A stretch of 64,000 nucleotides of DNA from contig JAFSRN010000007.1 of NCBI GenBank assembly GCA_017446095.1, forward strand, positions 1 to 64,000. Direction: 5' to 3'. The DNA comes from Eubacterium sp. GTDB taxonomy: Bacteria; Bacillota; Clostridia; Oscillospirales; Acutalibacteraceae. Within the stretch, counting starts at the first letter, position 1. Each line of letters begins with the position of its first letter. The notes below the pieces were generated by a model. It searched no databases. It had not been told where the DNA came from and worked only from the letters and a program-made list of their open reading frames with translations. Position numbers and translations under genes: made by a program. This document shows, one piece after another, positions 1-6,040 of the stretch.

Positions 1-80
1 AGTTGTTAGTGACCATCTGGTGACCTACCCCTTGTTCAAATTTTGATAGCGTGTCTATTATCTTTTTTTACATATAAAAT
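1..80. other. unassigned left flank
   Basis: I see no gene here. The stretch lies beyond the terminator of the tRNA remnant and ends in a T-rich run that serves that terminator on the minus strand. It is probably native chromosome outside the accessory island, which is inference. Confidence 0.4.
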
Positions 81-113
81 AAATAACGGATACCGCAGGG
101 GTATCCGTTATTT
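81..113 (-). terminator. Rho-independent terminator behind tRNA remnant
   Basis: Fourteen-base arms (AAATAACGGATACC and its complement) enclose a short loop, and on the minus strand T-rich sequence follows. It sits 2 bp beyond the CCA end of the tRNA remnant, so it is most simply the native terminator of the tRNA gene. Confidence 0.75.
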
Positions 114-115
114 GT

Positions 116-152
116 TGGAGCTGGTGGCCGGACTCGAACCGGCGACCTCAGG
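116..152 (-). tRNA. 3' fragment of a tRNA gene (probably tRNA-Thr); att-site remnant
   Basis: The minus strand holds a full T-arm (stem GCCGG, loop TTCGAGT, stem CCGGC), a 3' acceptor strand CACCAGC, discriminator T and encoded CCA, followed by a terminator. Upstream of the T-arm only a few bases fit the variable loop and 3' anticodon stem. There is no anticodon loop, D-arm or 5' acceptor strand. An acceptor 3' strand of CACCAGC implies a 5' end of GCTGGTG, which fits bacterial tRNA-Thr, but the isotype is not certain. Such 3' fragments are left at the distal end of elements that integrate into tRNA genes, so the element should lie to the right. Confidence 0.65.
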
Positions 153-197
153 TTGTAGTTAAGGGTATCAAATATAAACATTCCAATTTGTTAATTA

Positions 198-2000
198 TTA
201 CGAATTTAATACTTCATCTGCAATTTTCATAATATTATCTGGCAAATTATATCCATCCTCATTAGCTTGACTTATCATTTGGTTAATATTAACGCTCTCA
301 TCTATATCAATTTTTTCAAGTAAACACAGTAATAATAGTACAATATTTGATTCAGATTTACCAACTAAATCTTCATCGCTCCACCACGAAATTGCAGAAT
401 CTAAATCATTTTCACAAGTATTTATTTCTCTTAAAGCATCTTCAACATTTCTTTCAAACCCTTGACCTTTTAGTATACAAAGCGCACGGTTAATTCTTAA
501 AAATGCCGATGTTTCTTCTGGGGTTTTACAACTCAACAATTCAGATATTGAAAACCTTTCACTTACATATTCACCTCTTCTAATCATATATGCTAAATTG
601 TTACTGGAACTAGAACCAAAGCCACTCAATATAGTGGAATACTCGTAAAGTAATCCTGCTTTCTCTACTTCACCTTCAGTGTATTTACTATAAGCAATCT
701 TTAAAAGCATTATAATGAATATTTGCAACTTACGATTTATGCTTTCGGATATATCAACGCTAGGCATATTTCTTTCACATTTATAAATCTTATCACATAT
801 ACGCTCAATAATGCTCAAATTAGACAATATTACACTTTCGACAGGAATATTGAACTTAATTAAAGCATTAGTATAATTGCTAATCGCATCGATGAAATTG
901 TCCTCAGATACATCAATATCACCCATTTTTTCATTTATATCAAAAATTAAATCAGCAAACAATTCGTGACTATCGTCGTCTTTACTCTTATTTGACAGAT
1001 CATCTTTTAACAATTTATCTAGTCTTTTCAAATTATAGTTGTCTTCAGAGTTTAATCGTATTGCTTGTTTTATACAATCAATAGCCTTGTTTCTATATGA
1101 AATATATAAATCTGAATTATCTGTGTTATCTTTTAGTTCAATATAAAGAATAGCTTTATTTGTATATGCTTCGTAGTTTTGTGGATCAAAAGAAATCGCT
1201 CTATCATAATCTTCTAAAGCTTTTTCATTTTTTCCAATATCGCTATAAATACCCCCTCTATTCGAATAATAAATTGAATCTTCAGGATCAATTTCAATAG
1301 CTTTGCTTATATAATCTATTGCCTGTACAAAGTCTGTTCTATTATTTGTAGCTTTTGCTCTTTTGCTTAGCGAAATTGACATATTATTATAATATGTTTC
1401 ATCATCACATCCACGTTTTTTTGCAGATTTATATTCATTTATTGCATTATTGTATTCTTCTTTATCATCATATTCACAGCCCCTATAAAGGTACGCTTGC
1501 CATTTATTAGGATAATCATTTATGACTTTACTAAGTGCTTTTATTCTATGATAAATAGTCTTTTCACGCGAGGCATCCGACACTTCTAAATTGTATTTCT
1601 GTTCATCGGCTAAGTTCTTAGTCTCTTCAAGTATATTTCTTATTTCATCAATGTCTTTTTCAATATCCTTTGGCGCATTAAATGTTATAAGGACTCCTAA
1701 TAATGTTATGATAGATGCAAAAATTCCAACAATTGTAATTATTTCATTAATTGCAGAATCTGTTCTGTTAGAAACGCTTTCACAAAACTCGATGTATTCA
1801 TCTGTTATTGTCTTGGGATCTTCAACAGAATCAATAAATGAATTTAATTCTTTCCTAATCTGTTTTACCTCAACAGCATAATTCATATAACCCACTAACG
1901 ATATTATGCTAACAATGATCGATACTACAGACAGAGTTACAATAAATATCATTTTCCAATTCTGTATATTCCCCTTAACTATTCGTATTTTGTTACTCAT
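198..2000 (-). CDS. two-TM membrane protein with TPR domain
   Basis: This 600-residue protein has two hydrophobic segments near the N-terminus (about residues 17-38 and 86-106), a charged coiled stretch (110-150), then tetratricopeptide repeats from about 155 to 330. The repeats show helix pairs typical of TPRs, such as AIEIDPEDSIYYSNRGGIY. The last 270 residues are helical and unrecognised. It should sit in the membrane with the TPR domain in the cytoplasm as a protein-binding scaffold. The gene is alone on its strand and has a consensus-like promoter whose upstream 105 bp is homologous to that of the RES-ATPase operon, so the two are probably co-regulated. No enzymatic motif is visible. AT-rich codon use marks it as accessory DNA. 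Confidence 0.7.
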   Translation of the reverse strand: MSNKIRIVKGNIQNWKMIFIVTLSVVSIIVSIISLVGYMNYAVEVKQIRKELNSFIDSVEDPKTITDEYIEFCESVSNRTDSAINEIITIVGIFASIITLLGVLITFNAPKDIEKDIDEIRNILEETKNLADEQKYNLEVSDASREKTIYHRIKALSKVINDYPNKWQAYLYRGCEYDDKEEYNNAINEYKSAKKRGCDDETYYNNMSISLSKRAKATNNRTDFVQAIDYISKAIEIDPEDSIYYSNRGGIYSDIGKNEKALEDYDRAISFDPQNYEAYTNKAILYIELKDNTDNSDLYISYRNKAIDCIKQAIRLNSEDNYNLKRLDKLLKDDLSNKSKDDDSHELFADLIFDINEKMGDIDVSEDNFIDAISNYTNALIKFNIPVESVILSNLSIIERICDKIYKCERNMPSVDISESINRKLQIFIIMLLKIAYSKYTEGEVEKAGLLYEYSTILSGFGSSSSNNLAYMIRRGEYVSERFSISELLSCKTPEETSAFLRINRALCILKGQGFERNVEDALREINTCENDLDSAISWWSDEDLVGKSESNIVLLLLCLLEKIDIDESVNINQMISQANEDGYNLPDNIMKIADEVLNS

Positions 2001-2068
2001 AATTATCTATTGCCTCCGTATAATAATTAATAGAATGATTTAAATTGAGGTGACATTGCTATGTGGAT

Positions 2069-2098
2069 ATTCTAAAGAACTATGTTATAATTTGTCAA
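2069..2098 (-). promoter_or_regulatory. promoter of the TPR gene
   Basis: On the minus strand TTGACA (2093-2098) is followed after 18 bp by TAGAAT (2069-2074). The start codon lies about 70 bp downstream. The 42-bp repeat ends exactly 7 bp upstream of the -35 box, as at the RES promoter. Confidence 0.6.
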
Positions 2099-2105
2099 TG
2101 TAAAT

Positions 2106-2147
2106 TGCAAAAATGTACAAAAAAACGACAAAAAAAGACATAATTAA
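2106..2147 (-). repeat. 42-bp inverted repeat, copy A (shared promoter element)
   Basis: These 42 bases are identical, in inverted orientation, to 4801-4842. Weaker homology continues upstream to about 2190, with GGAACAAGT and ATTTGT blocks in matching positions. The element is T-rich on the coding strand (two T7 runs). It sits at the same distance upstream of a -35 hexamer as copy B, so a role as UP-element or operator is likely. That role is inferred from position. Confidence 0.85.
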
Positions 2148-2196
2148 TTGAAAAATAGGGGTTGACAAATCAAAAACACTTGTTCCACAAACAACA

Positions 2197-2225
2197 AACA
2201 GCCTTCGGTTCAACCGAAGGCTGTT
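2197..2225. terminator. terminator hairpin after the XRE gene
   Basis: Twelve-base arms (AACAGCCTTCGG and complement) enclose a 5-base loop, with T-rich sequence on both sides. It lies just downstream of the minus-strand XRE gene and could work in both directions. Confidence 0.65.
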
Positions 2226-2237
2226 GCTTTTATAGTT

Positions 2238-3329
2238 TTATTTCAAAGTGTTTATGATTTCCCGGAACTCTGGTGTTGCTTTAAATTCATCGGGAAGCGG
2301 ATATTTTTCTTCAAGAAGTGTTTTAACGCTACTTGTTGCAACAAAGGTGCTGCCAAGTGTGTGCTTATCAAATTCTTTCCCCTCAAAGAACATAGAATGT
2401 AAAACAGTTATCCTGTCAAGGCTATTAAATTGTCTTGCAAGCTCTGCCTCTTTTCTGAAATATTGCAGACCTTTTTCATATTCACCTTTTTTAACGTAAA
2501 GATAACCAATATAACCGTAGGCGTAAATCATATTTCGCCAAGCGCTACCGTAATTGCTTTCGTCATAAAACAAATTCAGCATTTCTATTTCTGCTTTCCG
2601 TGCGGCAATCAGTATATCGGCATTATTCTCTTCGTCTGTCACACCGAAAAGATGTGCTAATCCGGCACACAGTAAACCTATTGTTTCATCAACTGCTTCC
2701 ATAGAATAATCCTTCTGCTCATCTGTACCGTGTGGGAACAGATAAGAGCGCAGGAACTCCTGACCATCACGCATATAAGGCATTTCATCAATGATTCTTT
2801 TGCAGTCGTCAAATGTTATTCCGCTGTTTTCATATTCGGAAAGAGTGCTGTAATATGCAGCTAAATATCTCTTTGAACAAATGCGAATACTGTCAACCCT
2901 GCAATTATTCTGAATGTTTGAATAAATCGCTTTGATTTTAGGCAGGTGTTCCTTATAGTCCGCTCCGTTATGCCTGAATGCTAAATCTCCCATAAGACGC
3001 AATTGCAAGCGAAAATCATTAGGGAACCTTTCTATTGCCTTAACGATTATTTCGTGTTTTAACTCTTCGTCTGTGAGATTGTCATACTCCTCAATGATAC
3101 CGAGTATTGTCTTTTCGCTTTCAGCACGGTTTACTCCGAGCAAGTCATCAACGGAAACACCGAAATATCCTGCAATTTCTGGCAACATTTCAATATCGGG
3201 ATAACTTTCGCCGCGTTCCCATTTGCTGACTGCCTGAAAAGAAACGCCGAGGAAATCAGCAAGCGCCTCCTGCGTTAAATCACGATCCTTGCGCAAGCGT
3301 TTGATGTTTTCGCTGAAATAAATGTTCAT
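2238..3329 (-). CDS. XRE-family transcriptional regulator with helical C-terminal domain
   Basis: The 363-residue product starts with a Cro/C1-type helix-turn-helix (about residues 5-60: IKRLRKDRDLTQEALADFLG then VSFQAVSKWERG), a classic XRE DNA-binding domain. The remaining 300 residues are helical and aromatic-rich and look like a TPR-type ligand- or peptide-binding region, as in large XRE regulators of Firmicutes, though no named family is recognised. The ATG is preceded by GAGGTGAT, a good ribosome-binding site. The gene has its own promoter and terminator. It lies between the two inverted copies of the shared promoter element, so it is a candidate regulator of the flanking TPR and RES-ATPase units. 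That link is inference. Confidence 0.75.
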   Translation of the reverse strand: MNIYFSENIKRLRKDRDLTQEALADFLGVSFQAVSKWERGESYPDIEMLPEIAGYFGVSVDDLLGVNRAESEKTILGIIEEYDNLTDEELKHEIIVKAIERFPNDFRLQLRLMGDLAFRHNGADYKEHLPKIKAIYSNIQNNCRVDSIRICSKRYLAAYYSTLSEYENSGITFDDCKRIIDEMPYMRDGQEFLRSYLFPHGTDEQKDYSMEAVDETIGLLCAGLAHLFGVTDEENNADILIAARKAEIEMLNLFYDESNYGSAWRNMIYAYGYIGYLYVKKGEYEKGLQYFRKEAELARQFNSLDRITVLHSMFFEGKEFDKHTLGSTFVATSSVKTLLEEKYPLPDEFKATPEFREIINTLK

Positions 3330-3369
3330 TTTATCACCTCAAATTTTATTGGCGGTACCGTCTGACTTC

Positions 3370-3398
3370 ATCATATCGCATAAACAAGATGAATACAA
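3370..3398 (-). promoter_or_regulatory. promoter of the XRE gene
   Basis: On the minus strand TTGTAT (3393-3398), a 17-bp spacer and TATGAT (3370-3375) stand 40 bp upstream of the start codon. Confidence 0.5.
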
Positions 3399-3453
3399 TA
3401 AACCATTTATTGAAGAAATTTCAACTATTGGTAGAATTGATAATCAAAAGTAT

Positions 3454-3473
3454 AGCCGAGGAAATCCTCGGCT
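3454..3473 (-). terminator. terminator of the methyltransferase-GNAT pair
   Basis: A compact hairpin (arms AGCCGAGG / CCTCGGCT with loop AAAT) lies 7 bp beyond the GNAT stop codon. The following minus-strand sequence is T-rich but not a perfect T run. Confidence 0.55.
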
Positions 3474-3479
3474 TAAATA

Positions 3480-3926
3480 TTATAACCACTGAATAAATGC
3501 TGTCTTATCAGCGCTGTTATAGCCTGCTTGCTTATAAAAATTCAGCGTACTTTCATCCTTTGAGCCTGTCAACAACATCATTTTATAGCAGTTTTCTTTC
3601 TTTGCAATATCTCTTGCGTAGTTCAGGCAAGCCGTCGCATAACCCTGCTTTCTGTAATCGCTATGCGTAACTACATTTTCAATGAAGGCATACGGTCTGA
3701 CATTTCTTGTAAGGTTAGGTATAATCACGCACACAACGGATGAAACGAGCTTGTCGTTTTCTTCGGCAACAATGATATGATGATTTTTATCATTTGTGAT
3801 TGTTTCCCAAGTATCTTTAAGTTTTTCGATATCTTCCGGCACACCTGTTTCATGCAGATGAATATATAACTCTAACAACTCGTTGAGTTCGGTCGCCTTT
3901 ATTTCTCTTACCATCATATTAATCAC
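3480..3926 (-). CDS. GNAT-family N-acetyltransferase
   Basis: This protein of about 148 residues has the GNAT fold pattern: an N-terminal helix pair, central strands (KLVSSVVCVIIPNL), the acetyl-CoA pyrophosphate loop region VTHSDYRKQGYATACLNYA (about 89-107), and the C-terminal motif LTGSKDESTLNFYKQAGY. Substrate is unknown; such enzymes acetylate small amines, antibiotics or protein N-termini. It starts 3 bp after the methyltransferase stop, so the two genes are one transcription unit. The longest start is GTG; in-frame ATG codons 9 and 12 bases further in are equally plausible because no strong ribosome-binding site decides. Confidence 0.8.
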   Translation of the reverse strand: MINMMVREIKATELNELLELYIHLHETGVPEDIEKLKDTWETITNDKNHHIIVAEENDKLVSSVVCVIIPNLTRNVRPYAFIENVVTHSDYRKQGYATACLNYARDIAKKENCYKMMLLTGSKDESTLNFYKQAGYNSADKTAFIQWL

Positions 3927-3929
3927 TTT

Positions 3930-4526
3930 TCACTTTTCGGAAACAAAAATATATGCGAGTTCTGTTTCAAACATTTTAATAGTTGTAAAGCCTGACGCTT
4001 TCAAATATCGCTCAGTAACCTCTGGATTATCCGGATATACTGCGATTTTTCTTGTGCCTAAATCAATGTATTTATCCTGATTCTTGTCTATTGAGAGCAC
4101 AAATCTACCTCTTGAATTCAGCAAGTTGTAAACTTTGTTTATCGTGCTTTGTTTATCCTCGATATGCATAAATGTCAGTGATGAATATATAACATCGAAT
4201 TTACTGTCGAAATTGTATGTGTTGAAATCATCACAAACCAATGCAACATTTTTCGTTTCACTAAGATGCTCTTTTGCTCTTTCAACCGTTTTGGGAGAAA
4301 CATCTATTCCGATAAACGCTTTGCAAAGTAGAGCAACTTTTACAGCGATTCTGCCTGTACCGACACCGATTTCAAGAACGGTTTTATTGGTATCAAGCTG
4401 CATACTATCAATAAACGCCTGGCCGTCCCATTTATCCATATAAACCTTCAAAGGCTGCGGATCATTAACCGGATCATTGTTTTCATCAATCAAGTTATCA
4501 TAATGCAATATAACATCGTCAATCAT
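3930..4526 (-). CDS. SAM-dependent class I methyltransferase
   Basis: The 198-residue product has motif I VLEIGVGTGRIAVKVA (the S-adenosylmethionine-binding GxGxG loop), an acidic motif II (FIGIDVSPKTVERAK) and FDVIYSSLTFMHIEDK as the post-II region, typical of Rossmann-like methyltransferases. It ends in short strands, DQDKYIDLGTRKIAVYPDNPE and KASGFTTIKMFETELAY, as in the Methyltransf_25/11 group. Substrate cannot be told. I start it at the ATG at 4526, preceded by GGGGCGG, rather than 13 codons upstream where the extension is basic and unlike the family. It is followed at once by a GNAT gene, suggesting a two-enzyme small-molecule modification unit. Confidence 0.8.
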   Translation of the reverse strand: MIDDVILHYDNLIDENNDPVNDPQPLKVYMDKWDGQAFIDSMQLDTNKTVLEIGVGTGRIAVKVALLCKAFIGIDVSPKTVERAKEHLSETKNVALVCDDFNTYNFDSKFDVIYSSLTFMHIEDKQSTINKVYNLLNSRGRFVLSIDKNQDKYIDLGTRKIAVYPDNPEVTERYLKASGFTTIKMFETELAYIFVSEK

Positions 4527-4566
4527 ATCATCACCGCCCCTTCGTTTATGGATCCATTTTACCATA

Positions 4567-4750
4567 TACGATTATATATTGCAAATTTCATAGAAAAAAG
4601 TATTTCAAAATTTACAAGGCGTTTTTTGACAATTTTTTACTGCTCAAGAGCAGAGAAAAATGCAAATTGTTTTAACAGATTATGTCTTGAATATCTTTCA
4701 TCATTTTTAGTGTAATTATTTGCGAAAACTTCGTTTTTACTGGTCAAGAC
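4567..4750. other. AT-rich intergenic stretch upstream of the RES operon
   Basis: No gene is visible. The left part should hold the methyltransferase promoter on the minus strand, but no convincing -35/-10 pair with normal spacing was found. A small hairpin (CTGCTC / GAGCAG) occurs near 4640. The homologous promoter block of the RES operon begins at about 4752. Confidence 0.4.
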
Positions 4751-4800
4751 GAAAACACATGGAACAAGTAAATTTCATTTGTTAAGCCCCCAATTTTTGC

Positions 4801-4842
4801 TTAATTATGTCTTTTTTTGTCGTTTTTTTGTACATTTTTGCA
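4801..4842 (+). repeat. 42-bp inverted repeat, copy B (shared promoter element)
   Basis: Identical over 42 bases to the complement of 2106-2147. It ends exactly 7 bp upstream of TTGACT. Homology continues upstream to about 4760 with one short indel. The perfect core within a diverged flank suggests selection on the core. Confidence 0.85.
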
Positions 4843-4849
4843 TTTTGGC

Positions 4850-4878
4850 TTGACTGTTTTGTTATGAAATGTAAAAAT
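4850..4878 (+). promoter_or_regulatory. promoter of the RES-ATPase operon
   Basis: TTGACT (4850-4855) is followed after 16-17 bp by a weak -10 (TAAAAA or AAAAAT). The weak -10 beside a conserved T-rich upstream element suggests activator or UP-element dependence. AAAGGAG at 4894-4900 is the ribosome-binding site. Confidence 0.45.
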
Positions 4879-4909
4879 AATTTAATAAAACAAAAGGAGT
4901 AATAGAAAT

Positions 4910-6010
4910 ATGATTATTGATATTTCAGACAATACGTTTAAAAACATTTTTGATGACGAAAAACTTTTTTTGCCTCTTAAATGGGACGGAATAGATTTTT
5001 TAACCACAATTGAAAAATTGTATAAGCATTATATTAACAAATTAGAAAAATTAAGCGACGAACACGATTATAAGTATATACGAACCAATATTTTTGACAT
5101 TAAGAGCGTTTGTGGCTTAATCAGAAATTCGATAGAATACTATTTAGATGGCTTTCCCTCAAAGGCGTACTATACTTTCGATGAAGCGATGAGAATATTA
5201 ATGGATAATCAATTAAAAATATATCAAAAAAGCACATCGAAAAACATTGAAAATATAAATGATGCCTTGGATTTGTTTCGAGTAGCATGCGTTTTGGAAA
5301 ACATTCCTTATGATAGAAGCCGCGTATTTCATACGCCATACACGCTGAGATCAAAAGTGAATACAAATCGATATAGTATTGCCGGTTATCCCAGTTTATA
5401 TTTAGCTACTAATATTGACTTGTGTTGTGAGGAAATTCATTATAACCCGCATTCAAGTCTTGCGATAGCTGCAAAGTATAAACTTGAAAGAAATGAAAAA
5501 TACAATAACACACATATTAGCGTAATAGAATTAGCAGTAAAACCACAAGATTTTTTTGAAGAAAGAACCACAAATGATTACCGTCAAAGATATTTTGATC
5601 AATCATTAGATACTGCTCAAGTAAAAGGTGCATATCTATTATGGTATCCGCTAATTGCAGCGTGCTCATACATAAGACCAAACAAAAGCGATCCTTTTGC
5701 TGCTGAATATATTATACCTCAATTACTGATGCAATGGGTGCGTATAGAGATTGCCGAACCAAGAAATGGATTTGACCAATTAATTGGAATACGGTATTTT
5801 TCATGTGCTTCAATAAAGGCATCAGAAATGGGCTTTAATTATGTCTTTCCTGCTAGCGGTAAGCAAAAATCGTCCAAATACCCATACTGTCCTGTTCTTA
5901 TGAAGGCATTTAAACTTACAAAACCACATTATCTTAGTGAATATCATGACTTGTGGGAATGCGAACAGGGGTTAAGAAACGATTGTGATATGAACTTCAT
6001 AGACAGTTGA
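4910..6010 (+). CDS. RES-domain protein (putative NAD+-degrading toxin), large form
   Basis: Residues about 137-290 of 366 carry the RES pattern: RVFHTPYTLR, then VNTNRYSIAGYPSLYLATN, CCEE at 173-175 and a late AAEYIIPQLLMQWVR stretch. Conserved Arg, His, Tyr and Glu residues of this kind line the NAD+ pocket of RES toxins, which cleave NAD+ by phosphorolysis or ADP-ribosyl transfer. Here the domain is preceded by about 130 helical residues of unknown family, and there is no adjacent small Xre/MbcA-type antitoxin. Instead it is followed after 30 bp by an SMC-like ATPase on the same transcript. The architecture effector plus ATPase resembles abortive-infection systems, but function is inferred. 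Confidence 0.75.
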   Translation: MIIDISDNTFKNIFDDEKLFLPLKWDGIDFLTTIEKLYKHYINKLEKLSDEHDYKYIRTNIFDIKSVCGLIRNSIEYYLDGFPSKAYYTFDEAMRILMDNQLKIYQKSTSKNIENINDALDLFRVACVLENIPYDRSRVFHTPYTLRSKVNTNRYSIAGYPSLYLATNIDLCCEEIHYNPHSSLAIAAKYKLERNEKYNNTHISVIELAVKPQDFFEERTTNDYRQRYFDQSLDTAQVKGAYLLWYPLIAACSYIRPNKSDPFAAEYIIPQLLMQWVRIEIAEPRNGFDQLIGIRYFSCASIKASEMGFNYVFPASGKQKSSKYPYCPVLMKAFKLTKPHYLSEYHDLWECEQGLRNDCDMNFIDS

Positions 6011-6040
6011 TTATTTTATACAAAGGAAGGTTAAATAATC

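Noticed and set aside
166..200. Rest of a tRNA 5' to the remnant
   Set aside because: The minus-strand sequence upstream of the T-arm is AT-rich and cannot form anticodon, D or acceptor stems with the remnant.
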